This document shows positions 42,608-52,978 of a stretch of 64,000 nt of DNA, in pieces. The notes under the pieces were generated by a model, which searched no databases, was not told the origin of the DNA, and worked only from the letters and a program-made list of their open reading frames with translations. Origin of the DNA: Bacillus swezeyi (GTDB taxonomy: Bacteria; Bacillota; Bacilli; Bacillales; Bacillaceae). The stretch spans positions 1 to 64,000 of the forward strand of contig NZ_MRBK01000017.1 of NCBI RefSeq assembly GCF_001969815.1, read 5' to 3'. The stretch's first letter is position 1; each line of letters begins with the position of its first letter. A program made the translations under genes and the position numbers.

Positions 42608-44089
42608 TTATTCCCCGCTTTGTGATTCAACCAGATCGACGATCCATTCCTTCACATCGATGAGCCGTTTATATTTCGGTGCCGAGTCGGTTCCGGTTAT
42701 GATCATCGGTATGAGAGAATCCTGTTTGTGCAAAGCTCCGTGGCTTGCGCCGCCAACGTGTGTCGGCGAGCCCTCGCCGATAAATTCGTATCCTGGCTTC
42801 GCATTGACGATCAAATAATCGCCTTTATGGGAAAAGAATGATGTGTAGAGCCTTTCCAGGGCATCCGGGAACTGACCGCAGGCAATTTTGTTCTTATTGA
42901 CTGTTAAGTCCAAAAGCCGGATATCTCCTTCCAGTGTCCATGATTGCCCATATTCATCTGTGGCAGCGCCGCCGGGTTTAAATGTAAGCTTCCCTTCCCG
43001 TCCGCCCGACGTGACCTCAATTGCATTCATTTCATTTTTCCAGCTGATAATATCGATTCTCTCGTCTTTATTCAGAACATCCGCTATCTGATTCAGCGGA
43101 ATCTTTGCTTTATCGAGAGGGTAGACAAAAGCCATTCTTTCATTGACGGCGAGAACGATTTGATCATCGGGCTTAACCCCTCGTTTTAATTTGACGATTT
43201 GATATGAATCCAATAGGCCTCTTAAATCAATCAATGCTTCTTTTTTATGTTGGCTGATCCATGCCTGTCCATTATCCCCTAAAGTGATCCAAATATGATG
43301 TTTTAATGCCTCTTCCCATGACTGAAAGCTGTTTAAAATCCTTTGCACATGCCTGTCGGCTTTAGCCACCCCCTTCACATCGAACCTTCCGTGTTTATGA
43401 ACATGCTGGTCGAGATCGGGAAAATAGACGAGGGCAAGCGGAGGAACAAGATTCGACTTGATCAGATGGTTCAATTCCTGGACCGAAAATCGATCATTAA
43501 AACCGAATTTTTTTAAAAGAGAGAGGTTAGCAGAACTTAATTTAGAAAAACCGCCGTATGAAAACAGCTGAGGAGCATCGATTTTCAGTTTCTGATTCAG
43601 CCCCATAATCCATGAGAAAAGCATTGGAACATGCAAATAGCCGTCCTGGCTTCCCCTGTGCATGAGCGCATTGATTGAGCACGTTTCATGCCCTTTCTCA
43701 GCCAGCTCTTCATGAAGTGTTTTCACCTGTTTGCTTAAATGGACCTGATTCAAATTGTAAAAGACGTCTTTTGAAGATTGTTTGATCCCTAATTTCAGCA
43801 GTTCTCTAATATGACTTCCATAATTGATGATCCGGTTCTCCTCTTTGTTGTACCATACAAGCCCCGGCACTTTATGCTTGTCACTGTTGACCCCTGTCAG
43901 CAATGTGCTGTCAACATTGACCGACATGGTCGGAAACGGGCTGACAACCTCCGGTACATAGCGTCCGTTTTCAAGCAAAAATTGCAGGGCCGGAGCTTGT
44001 CCGCTTTTAACGGCTTCTTTCAAAGGCTCGTCCATCAAAGAATCGATCAGCAGCATGATGACAGATTTCTTCTGACTCTCAGATGTCAT
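42608..44089 (-). CDS. alkaline-phosphatase-superfamily phosphodiesterase
   Basis: The 493-aa protein is of the type I phosphodiesterase/nucleotide pyrophosphatase family. Metal- and phosphate-binding residues are visible in MLLIDSL, the nucleophile Thr in PFPTMSVN, YFPDLDQHVHKHG, TLGDNGQ and VGGASHG. No signal peptide is apparent, so it is cytoplasmic. ATG at 44089 (AAGGAG 8 nt before) is preferred to the longer frame. It follows the ykoN-like glycosyltransferase gene by 16 nt and may act on a glycolipid or phospholipid-related substrate; the true substrate is unknown. Confidence 0.85.
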   Translation of the reverse strand: MTSESQKKSVIMLLIDSLMDEPLKEAVKSGQAPALQFLLENGRYVPEVVSPFPTMSVNVDSTLLTGVNSDKHKVPGLVWYNKEENRIINYGSHIRELLKLGIKQSSKDVFYNLNQVHLSKQVKTLHEELAEKGHETCSINALMHRGSQDGYLHVPMLFSWIMGLNQKLKIDAPQLFSYGGFSKLSSANLSLLKKFGFNDRFSVQELNHLIKSNLVPPLALVYFPDLDQHVHKHGRFDVKGVAKADRHVQRILNSFQSWEEALKHHIWITLGDNGQAWISQHKKEALIDLRGLLDSYQIVKLKRGVKPDDQIVLAVNERMAFVYPLDKAKIPLNQIADVLNKDERIDIISWKNEMNAIEVTSGGREGKLTFKPGGAATDEYGQSWTLEGDIRLLDLTVNKNKIACGQFPDALERLYTSFFSHKGDYLIVNAKPGYEFIGEGSPTHVGGASHGALHKQDSLIPMIITGTDSAPKYKRLIDVKEWIVDLVESQSGE

Positions 44090-44105
44090 GGGTCTATCTC
44101 CTTTC

Positions 44106-45239
44106 TTATACGTGAGCATTCCCCAAATCTAACCGGTTATGAATCATCCTGTCGAGTATTTCACTGATATCCAAGTCTGACTTTTCTTGCAAATATTGAT
44201 TGACATTGGTCTGATAGCGGCTAAGACCTTCTTTGGAGCGCAAAAAGGCTAGCAGCTGTTCTTCAATCGGCTGTTCTTTTTGATGCTTTAATTCGATGAT
44301 TAGATTTCTTTTCTTCAGCATGCTTAAATTCATTTCCTCTTGCCCTGGCAGTGCATGATAAATGAAGGCAGGCAGCTGTTTTTCAATGCATTCGCTGATC
44401 GTGACACCGCCGGGCTTTGTGATAATTCCTGAGGCCTGTGCGTATAGGCGGTTCATCTCAGCTTTGTTTTCAATGTAAGGAAGGGCTTTAATCAAAGGAT
44501 TGTTCAAACTTTTGACATAACGGTAGAGCTTTCGGTTTTTCCCGCATAATATTTGGTATACGACATCTCCTCCAGGCGAGAGCGCCCGAACGAGCTTAAA
44601 GATGCCGCCCACCCCCATGCTGCCGCCGGTGATCACCATGTTGTACAATGGTTTGTTTTGCTCATCCCGGACGGATTTCTCTGCCGTTTTATAAGAGCGG
44701 TGAACCGGTATCCCGGTCAGAAAAATCTTCTCTTCAGCAACTCCTTCAGCGATCAGCTGTTCTTTAATATCTTTGATCGGTGCAAAGTGATAATCAATAT
44801 GCTCTCTTCCCCAGATTTGGTTTACGAAGAAATCGGTGTAGACATTGACGACTTTCATACCTGGATATTGGGCTTTTAGCTTGTTCAATAAATAGGAAGG
44901 CAATGCATGCGTGCAAAACACGATATCCGGTTTTTTTTCTTCAATGATCTGCTGCATGTTTTTTAAAAAGATCAGTTCATACATGATGTAGCGCTTTTTT
45001 GTTTCATGGCTGCCGCAAGCAAGAAGGTGATAGACGGAGCTGTATATTTTCGGAAAATATTGAATCCACTTTAAATATGCCGCGGAGGAAACTTTTTCGA
45101 GCCGCCGATAGGCATGAGAAAAAATATCAATTTTTTCACAGCGGTGAGATTTCAGGATCAGTTCTGCCTGAAGCGAATCGGCAACATGATGATGACCGGT
45201 TGAAATGCTAAGAAAAGGAAATATCAGAATCGTTGTCAT
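44106..45239 (-). CDS. ykoN: MGDG-synthase/UgtP-like glycosyltransferase (YkoN-like)
   Basis: The 377-aa GT28-type glycosyltransferase has the N-terminal STGHHHVADSL motif of MGDG synthases and UgtP and the C-terminal acceptor/donor segments (ITGGSMGVGGIF, ITKPGGVTISEC, ALPGQEEMN). It probably transfers a sugar to a membrane lipid at the inner leaflet. ATG 45239 (GGAGGATAGAG before it) is chosen over the longer frame. The neighbours (phosphodiesterase, YkoP-like and YkoQ-like genes) recall the B. subtilis yko group. Acceptor is unknown. Confidence 0.82.
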   Translation of the reverse strand: MTTILIFPFLSISTGHHHVADSLQAELILKSHRCEKIDIFSHAYRRLEKVSSAAYLKWIQYFPKIYSSVYHLLACGSHETKKRYIMYELIFLKNMQQIIEEKKPDIVFCTHALPSYLLNKLKAQYPGMKVVNVYTDFFVNQIWGREHIDYHFAPIKDIKEQLIAEGVAEEKIFLTGIPVHRSYKTAEKSVRDEQNKPLYNMVITGGSMGVGGIFKLVRALSPGGDVVYQILCGKNRKLYRYVKSLNNPLIKALPYIENKAEMNRLYAQASGIITKPGGVTISECIEKQLPAFIYHALPGQEEMNLSMLKKRNLIIELKHQKEQPIEEQLLAFLRSKEGLSRYQTNVNQYLQEKSDLDISEILDRMIHNRLDLGNAHV

Positions 45240-45339
45240 CTCTATCCTCCATTCGAGAAGAAAAATGTTTTCCATTTATATTTTTAAATAATCCAGCCAA
45301 AATATAAGTGAATTTTTGAAATAAAAGGAAGGTGACGAC

Positions 45340-45888
45340 TTGAGAAGCTGTTTTTTGTCAATTTGGAGCGTGATTGACCCGTTTTATTATTTTTTTTCAA
45401 GACTGACACTCATCGATAAAACGCACTCAAGCATTTTTCGCGTCCGTTTGACGAAGTATAAAGGGATCGATGTGGTATTAAGCGATGGAACGGTTATTAA
45501 AAAGAACGATGTTCTCATCAAAATTCATCTGCATAATATTAAACTGATCAAAGAGCTTCAAAATATTGAGAGCGCTGTCAGAAGGGGTATTCTCACTTAT
45601 CAAAAGGCTTTTGTTTCGATGCCGATCTTAGCGGAATATGTAAGAAATCATCAGCAGACAGATCAAATCAAAGGGATTATCGGGATTACAACACTGCATA
45701 AAGGTGTTGAGAGACTCGGCTTTGAAGCGGTTGAGCCAGCAAGTCAGTTTTACAGAATATTCAAGAAGCTGACTCAAATACCGATTTTATATTTAACAAC
45801 AAAGCAATTTTCTCTTCGTAAAATCCCGCCTTCTCAATATTTGTTTATCTCGAAAGAAAAATTGTTCAATTCCTATCTTCCGAAATAA
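45340..45888 (+). CDS. ykoP: YkoP-like protein
   Basis: The 182-aa protein has the pattern of YkoP (SIWSVIDPFYYFFSRLTLID, FRVRLTKYKG, DVLIKIHLHN, YLFISKEKLF). Related domains occur in some polysaccharide deacetylase proteins, but the catalytic function is unknown. It starts with TTG 7 nt after GGAAGG. It is divergent from the ykoN-like gene, consistent with the yko cluster. Confidence 0.75.
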   Translation: MRSCFLSIWSVIDPFYYFFSRLTLIDKTHSSIFRVRLTKYKGIDVVLSDGTVIKKNDVLIKIHLHNIKLIKELQNIESAVRRGILTYQKAFVSMPILAEYVRNHQQTDQIKGIIGITTLHKGVERLGFEAVEPASQFYRIFKKLTQIPILYLTTKQFSLRKIPPSQYLFISKEKLFNSYLPK

Positions 45889-45935
45889 AAAAAAAGAGAC
45901 TGATGCGCGTTATACAGCAGCAGCCTCTTTTTTTA
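45889..45935. terminator. bidirectional terminator between ykoP and ykoQ
   Basis: AAAAAAAGAGACTG pairs with CAGCCTCTTTTTTT (one mismatch) around a loop, between the converging genes. Confidence 0.75.
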
Positions 45936-46748
45936 TGAAATATGATGGAATGTCACTTCAGGCCGGCTTCCGATGCGGATGTTGGCTCCGGTCTGACCCA
46001 ATCCCTCACTGATATAAAACGGTTTGTCATGATGATAATGAAGTCCTTTGATCATATTCATTCGCACAAGCTTTCCCATCTTCACAAGATGATAAGGCTT
46101 CGGCCAATGAATCTGTCCTCCGTGAAAATGTCCTGACAGGAGATAGTCAAAGTGAAATTCCTTCATATCGAGCACAACATTCGGATCATGCGTCAAGACG
46201 AGATTGTAGCCGTCTTTCAATCCTTCATAAGAATCTGTGACATTGCTTCTTTTCGTACTGTGGTCATCAATGCCGATAATGTTTAATGTCCCGCCTTCCA
46301 CTTCAATGGAAACATGCTTGTTCTGCAGAGTGACACATCTGTTTTCCTCTAAAACACTTTTAAGTTTTTGAAAGTGTTCGCCTTTCAGTACGTAGTCATG
46401 GTTTCCGAACACGGCATACATTCCGTATGTCGGGTTAAGCTGCTGCAAGGCTTTCAAGTAGTGAACTAGCTTTGGAATGTTTCGTTTTCGGTCAAGAAAA
46501 TCTCCTGTTAAAGCAATGAGATCCACTTGTTTCTGATCTGCAAGGTCAAGAATCTGTTTCGGTGAAATCGAAATGTTTTCTAAATGAAGATCTGAAAGGT
46601 GAAGTATATTCAGCTTCTTCCTGAAAGGTTGTGCTTTTGTCCGATCGATCGAAATCGTGTTGACTTTTACATCTCTCGTGTTGTGATTCGCTTTATATAA
46701 AATAGGTACCAAGCCTAATATAAACAATACAAGTACAATAACAAACAT
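45933..46748 (-). CDS. ykoQ: metallophosphoesterase (YkoQ/YaeI-like)
   Basis: The 271-aa calcineurin-type phosphoesterase has an N-terminal membrane anchor (residues 1-17) and all metal motifs: LHLSDLHLENI, LTGDFLDRK, FGNHDYV, LTHDPN and LSGHFHGGQ. It is of the YaeI/YkoQ family, related to lipid phosphatases such as UDP-diacylglucosamine hydrolases. The active site probably faces outside. It starts with ATG after GGAGG and converges on ykoP. Confidence 0.85.
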   Translation of the reverse strand: MFVIVLVLFILGLVPILYKANHNTRDVKVNTISIDRTKAQPFRKKLNILHLSDLHLENISISPKQILDLADQKQVDLIALTGDFLDRKRNIPKLVHYLKALQQLNPTYGMYAVFGNHDYVLKGEHFQKLKSVLEENRCVTLQNKHVSIEVEGGTLNIIGIDDHSTKRSNVTDSYEGLKDGYNLVLTHDPNVVLDMKEFHFDYLLSGHFHGGQIHWPKPYHLVKMGKLVRMNMIKGLHYHHDKPFYISEGLGQTGANIRIGSRPEVTFHHIS

Positions 46749-46836
46749 TTCATATCTCCTCCCTCTTACTAGTATAGTAAGCTTGGAGGGTGTTTTATAG
46801 TGGGAAATAATAGAATATCAATCTATTTACCCATAC

Positions 46837-46866
46837 AAAAACCGATTTCCAAAGAAAATCGGTTTT
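46837..46866 (-). terminator. uppP terminator
   Basis: On the minus strand AAAACCGATTTTC pairs with GGAAATCGGTTTT and is followed by TTTTTG. It overlaps the uppP stop codon. Confidence 0.8.
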
Positions 46867-47695
46867 AAAGAAACAAAATGAACAGGAGAATTCCTAAAAT
46901 AATCCGATAGATTGCAAACGGAACAAGTTTAATTTTATTGATCAATCTGAGAAAGAAACGAACGACAAAAAGAGCTACGATAAAAGCGCTGATAAATCCC
47001 GCAATAAAAAACGGAAAAAGATCTGCACTAAGGAATGCCCAGTTTTTAATCAAAGAAAGCAGGCTTGCTCCCATCATGATCGGAATGGCCATGATGAATG
47101 TGAAGTCCGCGGCTGCCCTGTGATTTAACCCGAGAATGACGCCGCCCGAAATCGTCGAGCCTGACCGGGAAAATCCTGGCCACAGCGCCAAACATTGAAA
47201 CAGCCCCATGCCGAGCGCCTGTTTGTATGTCATCTGGTCAACTGAGTCTGTCGTATCATTTCGCTTGTTAACCCAGTCAGCGACCAGCATCAAGACCGCT
47301 CCGGCGATGAGCCCGACCGCTACAGTACGGACGGAGAACAGGTATTGGTCAATGTAATCTTCAAATAAAAATCCGAGCACTGCGGCGGGAACGAGCCCGA
47401 CCGCGATTTGGGCGAGCGATAGACGGCTTCCTTGTTTCTGCGCTTCCGTGATGTTTTTCTTCATTCCAAGCAAATTGAGTATCCGATCTTTGAAAACGAT
47501 GGCCACGGCAAGAATCGAACCGAGCTGGATGACAACTTTAAAAGTATTTGCCGCTTCCGGTGTAAGCAGCTCTTTTGATTTCAGCAGCAGGTCATCCACA
47601 ATGATCATATGCCCTGTTGATGAGACGGGCGCATATTCAGTCAGCCCTTCAACTATTCCTAAAATGACGGCCACCATGATATCCCAAATATTCAT
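46865..47695 (-). CDS. uppP: undecaprenyl-diphosphatase UppP (BacA)
   Basis: The 276-aa polytopic enzyme dephosphorylates undecaprenyl diphosphate to recycle the cell-wall lipid carrier and confers bacitracin tolerance. Signature regions are present: GIVEGLTEYAPVSSTGHM (about 15-32) and PGFSRSGSTISGG (about 170-182). It corresponds to B. subtilis yubB, and as there lies beside yubA. ATG 47695, AAGGGAATG upstream. Confidence 0.95.
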   Translation of the reverse strand: MNIWDIMVAVILGIVEGLTEYAPVSSTGHMIIVDDLLLKSKELLTPEAANTFKVVIQLGSILAVAIVFKDRILNLLGMKKNITEAQKQGSRLSLAQIAVGLVPAAVLGFLFEDYIDQYLFSVRTVAVGLIAGAVLMLVADWVNKRNDTTDSVDQMTYKQALGMGLFQCLALWPGFSRSGSTISGGVILGLNHRAAADFTFIMAIPIMMGASLLSLIKNWAFLSADLFPFFIAGFISAFIVALFVVRFFLRLINKIKLVPFAIYRIILGILLFILFL

Positions 47696-47794
47696 ATGTC
47701 ATTCCCTTCACTTGGCACGCTTCTTGGTGCGAAATTAAAACTTGTCCCCTTATCACCTATTTATATTTAGTTAGAATCGGTTTATGCAGGTGAA

Positions 47795-48946
47795 TTATGA
47801 CCTGTCTTCTCCTGTTCTGTCATAAAGGTGTGAACGCTGTTTAAACCATTCAAACAAGTGAATGACAACGACTTTGATGACAGCGTACCCGGGAATGGCG
47901 AGAATGACGCCGATGACGCCGAACAGCTTGGCGGCCGTTAATAAAACAAAGATGATCGTCACCGGATGGATATGCAGATTTTTCCCCATGATCTGCGGTG
48001 AAATAAATTTGCCTTCAAACAGCTGAACAACGGTCCAGACAATGATCAGCTTCACAAGCATAAATGGAGATGTAACCAAAGCGATAATAATCGCCGGCGT
48101 GATTGCAATCGTCGGTCCGAGATACGGCACGATGCTCGTACAAGCGGCAACAAGCGCTAAAAGAGAGGCATATTCAAGACCGATGATCATATATCCGATA
48201 AATAAAAGACAGCCGATGCAAAAGCTGACGATGATCTGTCCCCTGATGTATGAACTTAAACGGTTATTCATCTCAGACATGACGACATACGTCTGTTCTC
48301 TTAAACGGACAGGGACAAATTTTAAAATAAACAATGGCAGCTTTTTGCCGTCCTTCAGCAAGTAAAAAAGGACGAAAGGCACGGTCACAATTGAAATCAC
48401 GACTTCTGTAACGGCCCCTATAAAAGTTCCCACACCTGTAAACGTACTGTTTAAAATGGTTGTCGCCTGATCAGATATTCTGCCGGCCAAATCTGTCAGG
48501 TTAATGTTCAGCGTCTGCTGAACCTGATTGAAAAACCGGCTTCCGATCATCTGTTTGATTTGATCCTCGACAATGTGGACATACCTTGGAAAATTGTCGA
48601 CGAGGCTCATAATCTGTTCCCTCAGCAATGGGATAACCGAGACGATCGAGATGGTAATCAGACCGATTATCACAATGTAGAGAAGAAGAATTGAATAAAT
48701 TCTTTTCACTTTTTTCCGTTCTAAAAAATCAACAATCGGATTTAGCAGATAATAGACAACGCCAGTCAGTACAATCGGCAAAGCGACTGTCTCAATGAGA
48801 ACAATAACAGGAGTGAAGATAAATGATGCTTGTGTAAATACGAGTATGTTTAGTCCGATGAGCAGCAGGACAAGCAAAAACAACACAAATTTATTGTCTA
48901 AAAAAAACCTTTTAAATCTGCCGCCCCACATATGCAAAGAGTCCAT
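47795..48946 (-). CDS. yubA: AI-2E family transporter YubA
   Basis: The 383-aa membrane protein of about 8 segments has the AI-2E/TqsA/YdiK family pattern ([65 protein letters not shown]). Members export autoinducer-like molecules or exchange Na+/H+; the role of YubA is not settled. It precedes uppP on the same strand with 99 nt between. Confidence 0.9.
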   Translation of the reverse strand: MDSLHMWGGRFKRFFLDNKFVLFLLVLLLIGLNILVFTQASFIFTPVIVLIETVALPIVLTGVVYYLLNPIVDFLERKKVKRIYSILLLYIVIIGLITISIVSVIPLLREQIMSLVDNFPRYVHIVEDQIKQMIGSRFFNQVQQTLNINLTDLAGRISDQATTILNSTFTGVGTFIGAVTEVVISIVTVPFVLFYLLKDGKKLPLFILKFVPVRLREQTYVVMSEMNNRLSSYIRGQIIVSFCIGCLLFIGYMIIGLEYASLLALVAACTSIVPYLGPTIAITPAIIIALVTSPFMLVKLIIVWTVVQLFEGKFISPQIMGKNLHIHPVTIIFVLLTAAKLFGVIGVILAIPGYAVIKVVVIHLFEWFKQRSHLYDRTGEDRS

Positions 48947-49152
48947 GGCGTTCCTCCAAAACGTGTCTTTTTATAAATTGTACACTATTACTCCTGTACT
49001 GAAAAATAAAAACCGCGCTTTTTGGTCTTTTTTTCCGCTTTTTCATTCGGTGATGATATACGATACGATCGAGGTCTCTGACTTTTGTCTTCCTGCCTCA
49101 GAACAAAACACGGTATAATATTCATATATCATTGCGAAGGGGGAAATGAAAC

Positions 49153-50139
49153 ATGGTACGGTTCGGTGTAGTGGGAACGAATTGGATTACAGACCGCTTT
49201 CTTGAAGCAGCCGGAATGACGGACGATTTTCAATTAGCCGCCGTGTATTCAAGGACGGAGGAGCGCGGCCGGGAATTCGCACAAAAATACGGGGTCACAG
49301 CTGTTTTTACTCATATTGAAGACATGGCAAAAAGCGATTGTATTGATGCTGTTTACATCGCAAGCCCCAACTCTTTACATAAAGAACAAGCGGTTGCATT
49401 GATGAAAAACGGGAAGCACGTTTTATGCGAAAAACCGCTGGCATCTCATACAAGAGAGGCTGAGGAAATGGTGAAAACCGCTCAGGCTCACCGGGTTGCT
49501 TTTATGGAAGCCATGAAAACCACGTTTCTCCCGAATTTTAAAAACATCATCCGCCATTTGCCGAGAATCGGAAAAATCCGCCGCTTGACGGCCAGCTATT
49601 GCCAATATTCCTCACGCTATGACGCCTATAAAAACGGCACTGTTTTAAATGCGTTTAATCCCGCTTTTTCAAACGGCTCTCTGATGGACATCGGCGTCTA
49701 TTGCGTTCATCCGGCGGTCGTCCTGTTCGGGAAACCGCTTGAAGTCAAGGCGAACGGGCTGATTCTTGAGTCAGGAACAGATGGTGAAGGAACGGTGCTC
49801 TTAACATATGAAGAGCATGAAGCCGTCTTGATGCACTCCAAAATTTCCAACTCATACATGCCGGCGGAAATTCAAGGAGAAGACGGCTCAATTGTCATCG
49901 ATAAAATCCACCGGCCTGAAAAAGTCGAGATCCGCTTCCGCGATGGCAGCATCGAAGATATTACGATTCCTGATGAAAAGCCGGCGATGTTTTATGAAAT
50001 AGAGGAATTTATCAATTTAATCAAACAAGGCCGGATTGAATCGTCTGATAATACGTTTGAACGCTCTCTCACCACATTAGCGGTCATGGATGAAGCGCGC
50101 CAACAGATCGGCCTCGTTTTTCCCGCCGACCGGCAGTAA
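49153..50139 (+). CDS. yulF: Gfo/Idh/MocA-family oxidoreductase YulF
   Basis: The 328-aa NAD(P)-dependent oxidoreductase has the N-terminal Rossmann motif GVVGTNWITDRF and the family's LCEKPLASHTREAEEM block (about 92-107). The substrate is probably a sugar or polyol; unknown. ATG follows AAGGGGGAAATG. In B. subtilis yulF lies near the yub genes. It ends at a strong hairpin shared with the next gene. Confidence 0.9.
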   Translation: MVRFGVVGTNWITDRFLEAAGMTDDFQLAAVYSRTEERGREFAQKYGVTAVFTHIEDMAKSDCIDAVYIASPNSLHKEQAVALMKNGKHVLCEKPLASHTREAEEMVKTAQAHRVAFMEAMKTTFLPNFKNIIRHLPRIGKIRRLTASYCQYSSRYDAYKNGTVLNAFNPAFSNGSLMDIGVYCVHPAVVLFGKPLEVKANGLILESGTDGEGTVLLTYEEHEAVLMHSKISNSYMPAEIQGEDGSIVIDKIHRPEKVEIRFRDGSIEDITIPDEKPAMFYEIEEFINLIKQGRIESSDNTFERSLTTLAVMDEARQQIGLVFPADRQ

Positions 50140-50140
50140 A

Positions 50141-50179
50141 CGAAAGAGCCGACCTTTCGATCAATGGGCGGCTCTTTCG
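50141..50179. terminator. bidirectional terminator of yulF and the PfpI gene
   Basis: CGAAAGAGCCG and its complement CGGCTCTTTCG form an 11-bp perfect stem between the converging stop codons. Confidence 0.8.
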
Positions 50180-50181
50180 TA

Positions 50182-50709
50182 TTAATATTGTGCCAACAGA
50201 TCGGCAAATGCTTTAACATAGATGGGCAGGTCGGGCGGGCGGCGGCTTGAGACGATATGACCGTCAACCACTGCAGGTTCATTCACCCATTTGGCACCGG
50301 CATTTTCCATGTCATCCTTGATTCCCGGCGTGCTCGTCACCTTTCTGCCTTCCAATATACCGGCAGAAATCAGCACCCACCCGGCATGGCAGATTTGTCC
50401 GATCGGCTTGCGCTTTTCGTTGAACGTGCGGATCATCTGAAGCACTTCAGGATATCTTCTTAGTTTGTCAGGCGCCCAGCCGCCCGGAACCAAAACCGCA
50501 TCGTATTCATCGATGTTTATGTTTTTCATATCATAATCCGAGACAGCAGGCACGCCGTATTTCCCCCTGTATTCATGGTCTGCTTGTTCACCGATTAAAT
50601 GGACGATCGCTCCTTCTTCCCTCAGCCTTAAAATCGGATACCAGAGCTCTAAATCTTCAAATTCTTCGCTGACGAGAGCAATAACTTTCTTCCCTTCTAA
50701 TCTCATCAT
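50182..50709 (-). CDS. DJ-1/PfpI family protein
   Basis: The 175-aa protein has the nucleophile elbow IGQICHAGW with the catalytic-type Cys (residue about 107) and the EFEDLELWYP start region. PfpI members are called intracellular proteases or deglycases and are often stress-induced. It starts at ATG near 50709 (RBS GGAGGG) and is monocistronic, convergent with yulF. Confidence 0.9.
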   Translation of the reverse strand: MMRLEGKKVIALVSEEFEDLELWYPILRLREEGAIVHLIGEQADHEYRGKYGVPAVSDYDMKNINIDEYDAVLVPGGWAPDKLRRYPEVLQMIRTFNEKRKPIGQICHAGWVLISAGILEGRKVTSTPGIKDDMENAGAKWVNEPAVVDGHIVSSRRPPDLPIYVKAFADLLAQY

Positions 50710-50833
50710 GTGATCCCTCCTATACCATCAGTGTACGATAAACTGAAGCCGCTTAAAAAGCAAAAAGGCGGTTTATACCTATACCCTTTCCTTTCAGCCA
50801 TAAAACATGCCGACCTTCGTCCCATACATAAAG

Positions 50834-50859
50834 GGCTGCCGGGGGCAATGCCGGCAGCC
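50834..50859 (-). terminator. terminator of chemoreceptor 1
   Basis: GGCTGCCGG and CCGGCAGCC form a 9-bp stem; on the minus strand CCTTTATG follows. It lies just after the receptor stop. Confidence 0.7.
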
Positions 50860-50865
50860 TTTCGT

Positions 50866-52848
50866 TTAGTCGATTTTAAATTTTTTCGTTAAATCGCGGA
50901 GCTCCTCTGCCATTTGTTCGAGTGTTGCTGAGGATGAGCTGATCTCTTCCATGGAAGCCATCTGTTCTTCCGCCGAGGCGGCGATATCCTGAATGCTGCC
51001 TGAGCTTTCTCTGGATACATCGGCAATCTCTTCTACTGCGCCGGCTACTTCCTGTGACCCTTGCGACAGCTGTTCAACAGCCGAATTCATCGTCTGCAGC
51101 TTTCCTGCGATTTCGTTTGTCATATCATAAATTTGTTTAAAGCTTGTATCTGTTTCATCAGTGATGCTGAGTCCAGACTGTACTTCACGGTTGACGTTCT
51201 GGAACATATCAAGCGATTTTCCGATTTCATTGACGATTTCCTGAATGAGGCCTTCTATTTCTTTTGCAGATGATGCGGATTGTTCTGCCAGTTTGCGCAC
51301 TTCTTCAGCAACAACTGAAAATCCCCGCCCCGCTTCACCGGCCCTTGCGGCTTCAATCGCGGCATTCAGCGCCAGCAAATTCGTCTGATCTGCGATTCCA
51401 TTGATGACACGCAGGATGGCCGTGATATCTTTTGATTTGCCTTCAAGACCTTTAACGACGGATTCCGCCTGTTTGACTGATTGGTCGATTGAGTTCATTT
51501 GGCCGACTGTTTTTTGCACCAGCTCTCCGCCTGTTTCGGCAATGTCCGTTGACTGAGCGGATGATTCTGTAATTGCCGCAGAGACTTTGGACATTTCCAG
51601 CAAACGGCTGTTCATGTCAGTCAGCTGCTGGGCGCTTGTTTCGACTTTCTCATTTTGGCTTTCGTTTCCGTTTGAAAATTGCTCAATCGCCGATGTAATA
51701 TGCTCGGTCGCCTTGCTTGTCTGATCTGCGCTTGCCGTCAGCTGTTCTGATGAAGAGGCTACATTTTCAACAGATGTCTGAATGACGCTGATCAAAGAGC
51801 GCAGAGACTCGGCCATTTCGTTAAAGCTTGTACCAAGCTGTCCCAGCTCATCTTTGGAGCGGACATTGATCTTTTGCGTCAGATCTCCGCCGCTGATATT
51901 TTTCGCTGAAGAAACAAGCTCGCTTAACGGTCTTGTGATTGATCTGATCATAAAGACCATCAGGATGAGGCCCAAAACGATGCTTATGATCAGCGTGATG
52001 AGAGCGGCATGAAGGACGGGCTGTGAAGCTTCCGTGACTTCATCTATATACATCGTTCCGCCGATTTTCCAGCCGGTTTGTTTGTTCGTGGCAAAAGCCA
52101 TTTGCTTTTCGCCGTCTAATTGATATTTAAATGTGCCTTTTTCCTTGGCATATACTTCTTCAGACCAGTTGCCTTCAACATCTGAGCCCGCTTCATTTTT
52201 CGGATGGGCTACGAACTTTTTATCAGCACTTGTGATAAAAGCATAGCCACTTTTGCCGATTTTGACGCGTTCGGTCGCTTTAATCAGCTCATCAATTTTC
52301 ATGTTGATGGCCACAACGCCGGATCCGTCCTCATTTTGCTTGGCGATCGTAATGACCATCGTGCCGGTTGAAGCCGTCTTGTAAGGATTTGTGATGACCA
52401 CTTCACCTTGATGTTCAACAGCCTTCTTATACCAATCTCTTTCAACCGGATTATAGTCGCTCGGCATTTCTTGAAATGGATAGCGGACGAACACCCCGTC
52501 TTTTGACCCCGTAAAAATACCCTCGACATCTGGATGAAGCTTGGCATACTGTTCAAATTTTTCTTTGATAGAAGCGTTTCCTTTCTCTTTGTATGTACTC
52601 TCCTTCATTAAGCTGCTGAAATGGGATGCTGCGTTCGCTTTCTGGCTGATATTCTGGTCGATGATTTCATTCAGCTGCTCAACATTCTCCCGCGCACTGC
52701 TTATGATTTCCGTATCAAGGGTGCTGCTGGCCGTTTGATATGCGCTGTAAGAAAGAACAATGATAGGAACAGTTAAAATGAATAAGAATGATAGAATTAA
52801 TTTTTTGGCAATCGAAGGATGTTTCATCCAATTGATCATTTTTGGCAT
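50866..52848 (-). CDS. methyl-accepting chemotaxis protein 1 (McpA/McpB/TlpA type)
   Basis: The 660-aa chemoreceptor has an N-terminal membrane segment (about 15-37), an extracellular dCache sensor (about 38-280; [30 protein letters not shown]), a second membrane segment (about 281-302), HAMP, and a long cytoplasmic signalling domain with the hairpin tip [20 protein letters not shown]. It feeds CheA/CheW. ATG 52848 follows AAAAGGGG by about 11 nt. A sigma-D promoter with a perfect GCCGATAT -10 lies upstream. It is one of three tandem paralogs; the ligand is unknown. Confidence 0.93.
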   Translation of the reverse strand: MPKMINWMKHPSIAKKLILSFLFILTVPIIVLSYSAYQTASSTLDTEIISSARENVEQLNEIIDQNISQKANAASHFSSLMKESTYKEKGNASIKEKFEQYAKLHPDVEGIFTGSKDGVFVRYPFQEMPSDYNPVERDWYKKAVEHQGEVVITNPYKTASTGTMVITIAKQNEDGSGVVAINMKIDELIKATERVKIGKSGYAFITSADKKFVAHPKNEAGSDVEGNWSEEVYAKEKGTFKYQLDGEKQMAFATNKQTGWKIGGTMYIDEVTEASQPVLHAALITLIISIVLGLILMVFMIRSITRPLSELVSSAKNISGGDLTQKINVRSKDELGQLGTSFNEMAESLRSLISVIQTSVENVASSSEQLTASADQTSKATEHITSAIEQFSNGNESQNEKVETSAQQLTDMNSRLLEMSKVSAAITESSAQSTDIAETGGELVQKTVGQMNSIDQSVKQAESVVKGLEGKSKDITAILRVINGIADQTNLLALNAAIEAARAGEAGRGFSVVAEEVRKLAEQSASSAKEIEGLIQEIVNEIGKSLDMFQNVNREVQSGLSITDETDTSFKQIYDMTNEIAGKLQTMNSAVEQLSQGSQEVAGAVEEIADVSRESSGSIQDIAASAEEQMASMEEISSSSATLEQMAEELRDLTKKFKID

Positions 52849-52881
52849 TGTCTTGTTGACCCCTTTTCTTTTATATCTTTA

Positions 52882-52907
52882 ATATCGGCTCATTTAAAAA
52901 GTTTTTA
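52882..52907 (-). promoter_or_regulatory. sigma-D promoter of chemoreceptor 1
   Basis: On the minus strand TAAA (52904-52907), 14 bp, GCCGATAT (52882-52889); the -10 is a perfect sigma-D consensus. Confidence 0.8.
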
Positions 52908-52943
52908 TATGCATTTTTTAACTTTTTATCGTACAAAACAGCT

Positions 52944-52974
52944 AAAAAACACCCAGATCAAATCTGGGTGTTTT
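52944..52974 (-). terminator. terminator of chemoreceptor 2
   Basis: AAAACACCCAGAT and ATCTGGGTGTTTT pair perfectly around a 3-base loop, immediately after the receptor stop. Confidence 0.85.
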
Positions 52975-52978
52975 GGTT

